Below are positions 5,770-12,334 of a stretch of 12,334 nucleotides of DNA, piece by piece; within the stretch, counting starts at the first letter, position 1; each line of letters starts with the position of its first letter. The stretch is taken from positions 1-12,334 of the forward strand of contig CAIUAO010000131.1 of NCBI GenBank assembly GCA_903897155.1. The letters are read 5' to 3'. This DNA comes from an uncultured Actinomycetes bacterium (GTDB lineage Bacteria; Actinomycetota; Actinomycetes; Nanopelagicales; Nanopelagicaceae). The notes under the pieces were generated by a model, which did no database searches, had not been told where the DNA came from, and saw only the letters and a list, made by a program, of their open reading frames with translations. Both the position numbers and the translations under genes were made by a program.

Positions 5770-7494
5770 ATGAAATACCCAGAACAACAACCTTCATCGA
5801 TGCCTAAGCATCGTTACGCGCCATTTATTCCTGTTGATTTAACCGATCGCACATGGCCAACAAAAAAAATGTCTAAAGCCCCCAAGTGGTGCTCAGTTGA
5901 TCTTCGAGATGGCAACCAAGCTCTGATTGATCCGATGGATGCTCATCGCAAGCTCACTATGTTCCAGTTGCTTGTGAAGATGGGCTACAAAGAGATCGAA
6001 GTAGGTTTCCCTTCTGCTTCTCAAACTGATTTTGATTTCGTTCGCAAGATTATCGATGAAAACCTCATCCCAGATGATGTGGTCATCCAAGTCTTGACCC
6101 AGGCACGTAAGCCTTTGATCGAGCGCACCTTTGAATCAATAAAAGGCGCCAAGCAAGCAGTCGTGCATCTTTATAACAGCACATCTACTCTGCAGCGCAG
6201 AGTGGTATTTGGCCAAGATAAAGAAGGAATCAAGAAGATTGCAACAGAGGGAGCCCAGATCTGCCAAGATCTTGTGGCTAGCGTTCCTGGAACAACAATC
6301 TTCTTTGAATACTCTCCTGAGTCATATACCGGAACTGAATTGGAATATGCCAAAGAGGTATGCGATGCGGTCAATGACATCTGGAAGCCAACACCAGATC
6401 ACAAGACCATCATTAACTTGCCTGCAACTGTGGAGATGGCAACACCAAATGTCTATGCCGACTCTATTGAGTGGATGCATCGCAATCTTAAGTACCGCGA
6501 CTCCATCGTTCTGAGCCTTCACCCGCATAATGATCGTGGAACAGGTGTTGCTGCTGCAGAGCTTGGTTATTTAGCAGGAGCCGATCGTATTGAAGGAACG
6601 TTATTTGGAAATGGTGAGCGCACAGGCAATGTCTGTCTTGTCACCCTTGGTCTTAATCTTTTCTCACACGGAATTGATCCTCATATTGATTTCAGCGATA
6701 TCGATGATGTGCGCCGCACAGTTGAATATTGCAATCAACTTCGTGTTCCTGAGCGTCATCCCTATGGCGGAGATCTTGTCTTCACGGCATTTTCTGGAAG
6801 TCACCAAGATGCAATCAAAAAAGGTCTTGAGCATATGGAGCGCGACGCGAAAGCGGCCGGCAAAGAGATTGATGACCACACATGGGCAGTTCCATACCTA
6901 CCTATCGATCCAAAAGACATTGGTCGCACCTATGAAGCAGTTATTCGTGTGAACTCTCAATCAGGTAAGGGAGGTGTTGCTTACCTTATGAAAAATGAGC
7001 ACCACTTAGATCTTCCTCGCCGTTTGCAGATTGAATTCTCACAAGTAGTTCAGGCAAAGACAGATTCAGAAGGCGGAGAAGTCAGCCCAGAAGAGCTATG
7101 GAAGATCTTTGAAGATGAATACCTTCCTGCACCTAGTAATTCATGGGGACGCTTCACCTTTGATTCCATCGCTCAGAGCTCACAAGTAGGCAAAGATGTT
7201 TCACTTACCGTTGCACTTACTGACGCTGGAAAGAAAGAGACCCTTACTGGTACTGGAAACGGACCGATTGCAGCGTTTGTTGAGATTCTCAACTCTCACC
7301 TAGGTAAAACTCCTGTGCGCGTACTTGATTACTACGAGCACGCTCTCTCATCTGGTGGGGATGCATCTGCTGCTGCCTATCTTGAGTGCGAAGTAGGCGG
7401 AAAAACCTATTGGGGCGTTGGAATTGATCCAAGTACAACCACAGCTTCACTTAAGGCAGTGGTGTCGGCGGTTAATCGAGGTCTTGGCAAGTAA
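5770..7494 (+). CDS. leuA: 2-isopropylmalate synthase LeuA
   Basis: LeuA condenses acetyl-CoA with 2-oxoisovalerate to give 2-isopropylmalate, the first committed step of leucine synthesis, in the cytoplasm. From ATG 5770 it has 574 residues, typical of the long actinobacterial form. The HMGL-like TIM barrel (about 35-330) shows DLRDGNQAL (R46, D47) and the metal-binding HPHNDRG (H251, H253), followed by GTLFGNGERTGN (277-288). A linker with TYEAVIRVNSQSGKGG leads to the C-terminal LeuA regulatory domain (about 455-574) with GTGNGPIAAFVE and VGIDPSTTTASLKAV, the part that binds leucine for feedback inhibition. Control is therefore doubled: allosteric through this domain and at the RNA level through the leader peptide and LEU element. 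recO begins 19 bases downstream. No residue loss was noticed. Confidence 0.97.
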   Translation: MKYPEQQPSSMPKHRYAPFIPVDLTDRTWPTKKMSKAPKWCSVDLRDGNQALIDPMDAHRKLTMFQLLVKMGYKEIEVGFPSASQTDFDFVRKIIDENLIPDDVVIQVLTQARKPLIERTFESIKGAKQAVVHLYNSTSTLQRRVVFGQDKEGIKKIATEGAQICQDLVASVPGTTIFFEYSPESYTGTELEYAKEVCDAVNDIWKPTPDHKTIINLPATVEMATPNVYADSIEWMHRNLKYRDSIVLSLHPHNDRGTGVAAAELGYLAGADRIEGTLFGNGERTGNVCLVTLGLNLFSHGIDPHIDFSDIDDVRRTVEYCNQLRVPERHPYGGDLVFTAFSGSHQDAIKKGLEHMERDAKAAGKEIDDHTWAVPYLPIDPKDIGRTYEAVIRVNSQSGKGGVAYLMKNEHHLDLPRRLQIEFSQVVQAKTDSEGGEVSPEELWKIFEDEYLPAPSNSWGRFTFDSIAQSSQVGKDVSLTVALTDAGKKETLTGTGNGPIAAFVEILNSHLGKTPVRVLDYYEHALSSGGDASAAAYLECEVGGKTYWGVGIDPSTTTASLKAVVSAVNRGLGK

Positions 7495-7512
7495 GGATCG
7501 GTAGCCTTACCG
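7493..7512 (+). promoter_or_regulatory. recO ribosome binding site with a hairpin spacer
   Basis: AAGGA at 7493-7497 overlaps the leuA stop and is 16 bases from the GTG of recO, too far for normal spacing. Between them is a perfect small hairpin, CGGTA (7499-7503), loop GCCT, TACCG (7508-7512). If folded, the hairpin would bring the binding site close to the start codon. There is no T-tract, so it is not a terminator. The structure is seen; its role is inferred. Confidence 0.4.
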
Positions 7513-7513
7513 C

Positions 7514-8245
7514 GTGTCTGTATACCGTGATCAAGCAATAGTGCTTCGCACCCAGAAACTGGGTGAAGCAGATCGCATTATTACTTTATTTACACGCGAA
7601 CATGGACGTATCAAAGCAGTTGCAAAAGGTGTGCGCAGAACTAAATCACGATGGGGCGCGCGTTTAGAACCCGCATCTCATGTTGATCTGCAACTCTATT
7701 CAGGACGCAGCCTTGATACCGTCACGCAAGCTGTCAGCATTGAAAACTTCGGTGATGAGCTCTCTCTTGATTACCAGCGCTGGACAGTTGCCAGCGCAAT
7801 ATTAGAAGCAGCAGAGCGCTTTACCTCTCAAGAGCATGAACCCTCGCTGCAGCAATACTTATTAGTTGTTGGCTCTCTTAAAGCACTTGCCCATGAAACT
7901 TATGATGCATCTTTGATATTAGATGCCTATCTTCTTCGCTCACTTGCTGTTGCCGGTTACGCGCCATCTTTGATGAATTGCTCACGCTGTGATGCACCGG
8001 GTCCTCATAAATACTTCTCACTTGTCGGAGGCGGATCAGTCTGTAATACCTGCAAACCATCTGCTGCGCCGACTCCGCACCCAGAGACACTTGAACTTAT
8101 GCAGCAACTCCTCAGTGGAGATTGGGCAAGTGCGGTAGGCAGCGATGCACGATATAGACGCGAAGCATCTGGGCTCATTGCCGCATATCTTCAATGGCAT
8201 CTAGAAAGAGGTTTACGTAGCTTGCCTCTTGTAGAGAGAATATAG
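7514..8245 (+). CDS. recO: DNA repair protein RecO
   Basis: RecO works in the RecFOR pathway, helping RecA replace single-strand-binding protein at gaps and breaks. The 243 residues match family length. The N-terminal OB fold (about 1-80) has AIVLRTQKLGEADRIITLFTREHGRIKAVAKGVRR, diagnostic of RecO, followed by a helical domain and a zinc site of C156-x2-C159 and C177-x2-C180. The start is GTG at 7514, the position expected from the conserved N-terminus. It lies 19 bases after leuA, and uppS begins 2 bases after its stop, so it is probably read in one operon with leuA and uppS. No SOS box is present nearby. Confidence 0.95.
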   Translation: MSVYRDQAIVLRTQKLGEADRIITLFTREHGRIKAVAKGVRRTKSRWGARLEPASHVDLQLYSGRSLDTVTQAVSIENFGDELSLDYQRWTVASAILEAAERFTSQEHEPSLQQYLLVVGSLKALAHETYDASLILDAYLLRSLAVAGYAPSLMNCSRCDAPGPHKYFSLVGGGSVCNTCKPSAAPTPHPETLELMQQLLSGDWASAVGSDARYRREASGLIAAYLQWHLERGLRSLPLVERI

Positions 8246-8247
8246 GT

Positions 8248-8970
8248 ATGGCCCAGAAAGCACCGAAGGTTGCAAACGTTCCCCATCACGTTGCAATCGT
8301 GATGGATGGCAACGGACGCTGGGCAAAAAAGCGCGGCCTTGCTCGCACAGAAGGACATGCAGCAGGTGAAGCAGCGCTGCTTGATGTTGTTCATGGCGCA
8401 ATTGAAATTGGTGTTAAAGAGTTAAGTGCTTATGCGTTCTCAACTGAAAATTGGCGTCGCTCTCCTGAAGAAGTGAAGTTCTTGCTCGGCTTTAACCGCG
8501 ATGTATTGCGCAGGCGCCGTGATGAGATGAATGAACTTGGCGTGAAGATCCGCTGGGTAGGAAAACCAGGGCGCTTATGGAAATCTGTTATTAGCGAACT
8601 GGAAGAAGCAGAGGATCTGACAAAGAAAAATAAAGTGCTCACACTTAATATGTGTGTGAACTATGGCGGTAGGGCTGAGATTGTCGATGCAGTCGAGAGG
8701 ATTGCCGCTGATGTTTCTAAGCGCAAGATCAAGGCGGATGCAATCACAGAGAAGTTATTAGAGCGCTATATGTATGCGCCAAAGATGAGTGATGTTGATC
8801 TTTTCCTTCGCACCTCTGGTGAGATGCGTACCTCCAACTTCTTGCCATGGCAATCGGTCTATGCAGAGATGGTCTTTATGGATGTCTTGTGGCCAGATGT
8901 TGATCGCAGGACTCTATGGAAGGCGATTGAGATCTATAACGAGCGCGATCGTAGGTTTGGTAAGGCTTAA
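8248..8970 (+). CDS. uppS: Isoprenyl transferase (cis-prenyl diphosphate synthase, UppS family)
   Basis: This enzyme adds cis-isoprene units to an allylic diphosphate to make the long-chain lipid carrier for peptidoglycan and other envelope polymers; in Actinobacteria the product is often decaprenyl diphosphate or a short Z,E-farnesyl primer. The 240 residues carry all the family blocks: HVAIVMDGNGRWA with the catalytic Asp at D20, GH at 36-37, AYAFSTENWRRS (61-72), and RTSGEMRTSNFLPWQSVYAE (188-207) holding the diphosphate and metal-binding Arg/Glu residues. There is no signal peptide; it acts at the inner face of the membrane. The ATG is 2 bases after the recO stop (TAG-GT-ATG), which favours re-initiation by the same ribosome. 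Chain length of the product cannot be told from the sequence. Confidence 0.96.
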   Translation: MAQKAPKVANVPHHVAIVMDGNGRWAKKRGLARTEGHAAGEAALLDVVHGAIEIGVKELSAYAFSTENWRRSPEEVKFLLGFNRDVLRRRRDEMNELGVKIRWVGKPGRLWKSVISELEEAEDLTKKNKVLTLNMCVNYGGRAEIVDAVERIAADVSKRKIKADAITEKLLERYMYAPKMSDVDLFLRTSGEMRTSNFLPWQSVYAEMVFMDVLWPDVDRRTLWKAIEIYNERDRRFGKA

Positions 8971-8987
8971 GTAGTAATTCTTGCGGG

Positions 8988-8993
8988 TAGACT
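8988..8993 (+). promoter_or_regulatory. Predicted -10 element for the ZIP gene
   Basis: TAGACT fits the TANNNT pattern and ends 7 bases before the ATG at 9001, so transcription would begin at or next to the start codon. No good -35 hexamer was found at 16-18 bases upstream. There is no ribosome binding site before the ATG, which supports leaderless translation. Confidence 0.42.
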
Positions 8994-9000
8994 TGCCCTC

Positions 9001-9738
9001 ATGCACACCGCAATCATTCTTGCTGCGATTACCTCAGTAGCAACAGCATGTGGCGGCTTTCTAGCGGTCAAGGTTAAAGACCGCACACATATCATCTTGG
9101 GACTTGCTGCTGGGCTCATGCTCGGGCTGGTTTTCTTTGATTTAGTTCCCAGCGTCTTTGAAAATAACCCAAGTAAGTTCGGCGGGGTAAGAAGTGTTGG
9201 TCTTGCCATAGTTCTGGGATTTTTGATCCTTCACTTATCTGAACGACTCTTTGCAACACATGAACCACATGACTCTCACTACGGAGAAGATGAGCATCAC
9301 ACGCACTATGCAGGCTCTCTTGCCGGTGTTGCGATGGTGGGCCACGTCTTTGCCGATGGTTTAGGTGTCGGAGCAGCTTTTAAGATCAGCCATTCATTGG
9401 GTATCGCAGTATTTGCAGCGATCATGGTGCATGCATTTAGCGATGGCTTAAATACCGTGACATTTTTGATTAAAGAACATTTGTGGTCTTCTAAAGCACG
9501 TTTGCTGCTTCTGCTTGACGCATTTGGCCGCATTTCAGGAGCGGCAGTGGGTTCATATGTTGCTTTTAGTACCAACTGGGTTGCTTTGTATCTCGCCCTC
9601 TTTGCTGGCTTTGTTATTTATATCGCGACCTCTCACATCTTGCCCGAAGCTCACTCACGTCATCCATCCCGTTGGACGTTGGTGGCAACGATCCTGGGCG
9701 TGCTGATCATGTGGGTAGTTGTGGCAGCAGGGGCATAA
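9001..9738 (+). CDS. ZIP family divalent metal transporter
   Basis: ZIP proteins move zinc, iron or related divalent cations into the cytoplasm across the cell membrane. The 245 residues contain about eight hydrophobic segments (near 3-23, 31-53, 64-83, 104-127, 133-157, 167-190, 193-215 and 225-244). Between the third and fourth is a His/acidic loop (residues 87-102, six His) typical of ZIP metal capture. The fourth segment has GHVFADG (H115, D119) and the fifth has HAFSDG (H144, D148), the positions of the family's transmembrane metal site, with Asp where many members have Glu. FAGFVIYIATSHILPEA (201-217) is the characteristic late segment. The gene lies 30 bases after uppS and 86 bases before glyS, with its own -10-like hexamer. 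The metal is not determinable; no Zur or IdeR-type operator was recognised. Confidence 0.87.
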   Translation: MHTAIILAAITSVATACGGFLAVKVKDRTHIILGLAAGLMLGLVFFDLVPSVFENNPSKFGGVRSVGLAIVLGFLILHLSERLFATHEPHDSHYGEDEHHTHYAGSLAGVAMVGHVFADGLGVGAAFKISHSLGIAVFAAIMVHAFSDGLNTVTFLIKEHLWSSKARLLLLLDAFGRISGAAVGSYVAFSTNWVALYLALFAGFVIYIATSHILPEAHSRHPSRWTLVATILGVLIMWVVVAAGA

Positions 9739-9824
9739 ATTTAGGAAGCCAAAGGCGCTAAACTTTTACTCTTGCGACCAGCAAGTACATAAGCCGACAG
9801 CCAGCCGGACCGAAGGAGCACAAG
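9739..9824 (+). promoter_or_regulatory. glyS upstream region: possible promoter, 5' hairpin and ribosome binding site
   Basis: TAAACT (9759-9764) is a possible -10 with a weak -35. A start about 7 bases on would place the RNA's 5' end at a perfect hairpin, CTTGC (9771-9775), loop GACCA, GCAAG (9781-9785). The ribosome binding site AAGGAG (9813-9818) has a 6-base spacing to the ATG at 9825 and fixes that start. The region is too short for a T-box and no T-box motif is seen. Confidence 0.5.
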
Positions 9825-11204
9825 ATGGCCGCAGATAGACTTGAAACAATTGTTAGTTTGGCAAAGCGCCGCGGATTTGTTTATCCATCCTCTGAAATTT
9901 ATGGAGGACTACGCGCCGCTTGGGATTACGGCCCATTAGGTGTTGAGCTAAAAAATAACGTGAAGCGTCAATGGTGGAAATCCATGGTGCAAGGACGCGA
10001 AGATGTCGTCGGTTTAGATTCCAGCGTTATCTTGGCGCGTGAAGTCTGGCAAGCATCAGGACACGTAGAGACATTTACCGATCCACTCACTGAGTGCACC
10101 GCATGTCATAAGCGCTACCGCGCTGATCATCTAGAAGAAGCATTTGAAGCAAAGCACAACCGCAAGGCAACATCGATGGATGAAGTAAATTGCCCAAACT
10201 GCGGAGTAAAAGGAAAGTTCACCGTTCCTAAGCAATTCTCTGGTCTTCTTAAGACGTATCTAGGCGCTGTGGAAGATGAATCAGGTCTTGCTTATCTTCG
10301 CCCTGAAACAGCCCAAGGTATCTTCATTAACTTCGAGAACGTTGCGACAACCTCTCGCAAGAAGCCGCCCTTTGGTATCGGGCAGATCGGTAAGTCTTTC
10401 CGTAATGAAATTACCCCAGGTAACTTTATTTTTAGAACCCGTGAGTTTGAGCAGATGGAGATGGAGTTCTTCGTTGTTCCTGGAACAGATGAAGAATGGC
10501 ATCAATATTGGATTGATACACGCCTGGCTTGGTATAAAGATCTAGGAATCAATCCAGATCGCCTGCGTCTATTTGAGCATCCAAAAGAAAAGCTTTCTCA
10601 TTACTCTAAGCGCACCGTAGATATTGAATATAAGTTTGAATTCAATGGAACAGAGTGGGGCGAGCTAGAAGGTATCGCTTCTCGTACTGACTTTGACCTT
10701 AAAGCTCATAGCGCAGCATCTGGAAAAGATCTTTCACACTTTGATCAAGAATCTGGTGAACGTTGGGTGCCATTTGTTATTGAACCTGCAGCAGGTGTGG
10801 ATCGCTGCACACTGACATTTATGATGGATGCTTTCACAGAAGATGAAGCGCCAAATTCAAAGGGTGAGATGGAAAAGCGCGCTGTGATGAAGCTAGATCA
10901 CCGCCTTGCTCCTATTAAGGCAGCTGTACTTCCACTTTCTCGTAATGCTGATCTCTCACCTAAAGCGCGAGATCTTGCAGCAGAGCTACGTAAGAACTGG
11001 TCTGTTGATTTCGATGATGCAGGAGCAATTGGTCGTCGCTATCGCCGTCAAGATGAGATCGGTACACCATTTTGTATCACGATCGACTTTGAGTCACTAG
11101 AAGATAACGCTGTGACTATCCGCGCGCGAGACACCATGGCTCAAGAGCGTATTGGTATTGATCAAGTGCAGGCATGGCTTGCACCTCGTCTCCTTGGTGC
11201 CTAA
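9825..11204 (+). CDS. glyS: Glycyl-tRNA synthetase, alpha2 type
   Basis: The enzyme charges tRNA-Gly with glycine using ATP. This is the single-chain dimeric form found in Actinobacteria and eukaryotes, not the alpha2-beta2 GlyQ/GlyS form. At 459 residues it has normal length. The N-terminal catalytic domain starts with RRGFVYPSSEIYGGLRAAWDYGPLG; a CxxC pair (C91, C94) and a CPNC pair (C123, C126) form a likely zinc site in an insertion. Class II motif 2 is FRNEITPGNFIFRTREFEQME (192-212) and motif 3 ends at GVDR (324-327). The C-terminal anticodon-binding domain covers about 360-455 and includes RYRRQDEIGTPFCITID. It has its own leader and a strong ribosome binding site. dusB begins 6 bases after the stop, so the two tRNA-related genes are probably co-transcribed. 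Confidence 0.97.
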   Translation: MAADRLETIVSLAKRRGFVYPSSEIYGGLRAAWDYGPLGVELKNNVKRQWWKSMVQGREDVVGLDSSVILAREVWQASGHVETFTDPLTECTACHKRYRADHLEEAFEAKHNRKATSMDEVNCPNCGVKGKFTVPKQFSGLLKTYLGAVEDESGLAYLRPETAQGIFINFENVATTSRKKPPFGIGQIGKSFRNEITPGNFIFRTREFEQMEMEFFVVPGTDEEWHQYWIDTRLAWYKDLGINPDRLRLFEHPKEKLSHYSKRTVDIEYKFEFNGTEWGELEGIASRTDFDLKAHSAASGKDLSHFDQESGERWVPFVIEPAAGVDRCTLTFMMDAFTEDEAPNSKGEMEKRAVMKLDHRLAPIKAAVLPLSRNADLSPKARDLAAELRKNWSVDFDDAGAIGRRYRRQDEIGTPFCITIDFESLEDNAVTIRARDTMAQERIGIDQVQAWLAPRLLGA

Positions 11205-11210
11205 GTAGCC

Positions 11211-12334
11211 ATGCTCACACAGATAAAACCACTTCGTCTACCTATTGCTAATGGGCAAGTTGCTAATAACGAAGTTGTTTTAGATACACCTGTTGTTTTA
11301 GCTCCTATGGCAGGTATTACCAACTCAGCCTTTAGAACACTCTGCCGTGAACAAGGCGCAGGGTTATTTGTTTCAGAGATGGTGACTGCGCGCGCGCTGA
11401 TTGAACGCCACCCAGAGACAATGCGCTTGATTACACCAGGAAAAGGTGAAACACCGCGCTCTGTTCAACTCTATGCAGTGGATCCTGTTGTTGTGGGCAA
11501 AGCAATCACGATGCTGATGGAAGAAAATCTTGCCGATCACATCGATTTAAACTTTGGATGTCCTGTTCCTAAGGTGACACGAAGAGGCGGGGGAGCAGCG
11601 CTTCCTTTTAAGCGCAAACTATTTTCGGCAATTGTTGAGAGCTCAGTAAAAGCAGCAGCGCCCTTTGGTGTTCCAGTAACAGTGAAGATGCGGGTTGGAA
11701 TTAATAGTGATCACCACACATACCTTGAAGCAGGAAAATCAGCAGCAGATGCAGGAGTTGCTTGGGTTGCTCTGCATGCTCGCACAGCAGAACAGATGTA
11801 TGAAGGCCAAGCAGATTGGTCTGCAATCGCGCGCCTAGTTGAACATATGGCGCCAACAGGAGTTCCTGTATTAGGTAATGGCGATATTTGGTCAGGTGCC
11901 GATGGAGTGCGCATGGTCAATGAAACAGGATGCGCCGGAGTAGTTGTGGGCCGAGGATGTTTAGGCCGGCCATGGCTCTTTGCAGATTTAGTGAGTGCAT
12001 TTAAGGGCGAGGCATCCCCGGCACAACCAACGCTCTTTGAAGTGCGCCAAGTGATGATGCGTCACGGGCAATTGCTTGTTGAATTCTTTGAATCAGAAGG
12101 ACGAGCCATGCGAGATTTTCGAAAGCATATGGCTTGGTATCTCAAGGGTTTTTCTGTGCCAAGGGCGCTTCGGGCAAACTTTGGAATGGTTTCATCCTTA
12201 GGTGAACTTGAACATTTGCTTAATCAGCTAGAAGACCAGCAATACCCAGTAGATATTGCAGATGCTCCCCGGGGGCGCCGTAGCCACGGCCGATCAGTGC
12301 ATCTTCCAGATGGATGGCTTGATGATCCAGATGA
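11211..12334 (+). CDS. dusB: tRNA-dihydrouridine synthase (DusB type), 3' end cut by the window
   Basis: Dus enzymes use FMN and NADPH to reduce specific uridines in tRNA to dihydrouridine. The frame is open from ATG 11211 to the window end, 374 complete codons plus two bases; family members are about 330-390 residues, so very little is missing. The TIM barrel shows APMAGITNSAFR (31-42) for FMN binding, LNFGCPVPKVTRRGGGAAL (113-131) with the catalytic proton donor C117, VKMRVG with K159, LHARTAEQMYEG (188-199) and GNGDI (222-226), then GRGCLGRPWLF (247-257). The C-terminal helical tRNA-binding domain carries RKHMAWYLKGF (304-314), a DusB-like signature. The tail after about residue 345 is Arg/Asp-rich. 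It starts 6 bases after glyS with no ribosome binding site, consistent with coupled translation. Assignment to DusB rather than another bacterial Dus rests on motif wording only. Confidence 0.94.
   Translation, partial: MLTQIKPLRLPIANGQVANNEVVLDTPVVLAPMAGITNSAFRTLCREQGAGLFVSEMVTARALIERHPETMRLITPGKGETPRSVQLYAVDPVVVGKAITMLMEENLADHIDLNFGCPVPKVTRRGGGAALPFKRKLFSAIVESSVKAAAPFGVPVTVKMRVGINSDHHTYLEAGKSAADAGVAWVALHARTAEQMYEGQADWSAIARLVEHMAPTGVPVLGNGDIWSGADGVRMVNETGCAGVVVGRGCLGRPWLFADLVSAFKGEASPAQPTLFEVRQVMMRHGQLLVEFFESEGRAMRDFRKHMAWYLKGFSVPRALRANFGMVSSLGELEHLLNQLEDQQYPVDIADAPRGRRSHGRSVHLPDGWLDDPD

Noticed and set aside
9306..9575. Antisense 89-codon frame inside the ZIP gene, and similar antisense frames inside dnaE2, glnA, leuA, recO, uppS, glyS and dusB
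   Set aside because: All are shadows of strongly conserved genes on the + strand and none has a recognisable domain or a start signal.
9739..9824. T-box riboswitch ahead of glyS
   Set aside because: The gap is only 86 bases and has no T-box consensus, specifier stem or antiterminator; only a 5-bp hairpin is seen.

Overview
The window looks like part of the chromosome of a low-GC, small-genome actinobacterium, most likely a freshwater planktonic lineage such as the acI / Nanopelagicales group. The reasons are actinobacterial-type proteins (GlnA2-like glutamine synthetase, long-form LeuA, alpha2-type glycyl-tRNA synthetase, the 'HLRVASGYS' type of DnaE2), the actinobacterial gene order leuA-recO-uppS-...-glyS-dusB, very short gaps, and a base composition that by eye is well below that of typical high-GC actinobacteria. 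The lineage is an inference; no rRNA gene is present. All genes lie on the + strand and no stretch longer than about 145 bases lacks a gene.

Region 1 (1-4279) is a DNA-damage-tolerance block. It holds the 3' part of an SRAP (YedK/HMCES) gene that would protect abasic sites in single-stranded DNA, then a small DUF6504 protein, then the error-prone replicative-type polymerase DnaE2. A perfect 16-bp SOS operator (LexA box) sits immediately before DUF6504 and contains its ATG. With a TTGCCT-N17-TATCTT promoter placed so that transcription would begin about at that ATG, this reads as a leaderless, LexA-controlled DUF6504-dnaE2 operon. No ImuB-like Y-family polymerase gene, the usual DnaE2 partner, is present beside it.

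Region 2 (4314-7494) is nitrogen and branched-chain amino acid metabolism: a GlnA2-like type I glutamine synthetase, then leuA. The 142-base gap between them is packed with regulation. It has a promoter, a 15-codon leader peptide with three consecutive Leu codons and no ribosome binding site, two hairpins whose loops are complementary over 7 bases (the actinobacterial LEU pseudoknot element), and a strong leuA ribosome binding site. The Leu codons of the leader are themselves complementary to that binding site, which suggests how ribosome stalling could switch leuA on.

Region 3 (7514-12334) is a compact housekeeping run: recO (recombinational repair), uppS (prenyl carrier synthesis for the cell envelope), a ZIP-family metal transporter, glyS, and dusB (tRNA dihydrouridine synthase), which is cut by the window end. 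recO and uppS are almost touching, as are glyS and dusB, so translational coupling is likely. The ZIP gene has its own -10-like hexamer placed for leaderless transcription, and glyS has its own leader with a good ribosome binding site. Nothing mobile, no CRISPR array, tRNA or rRNA was seen. The most unusual parts are regulatory: the start codon inside the LexA operator and the leuA leader.
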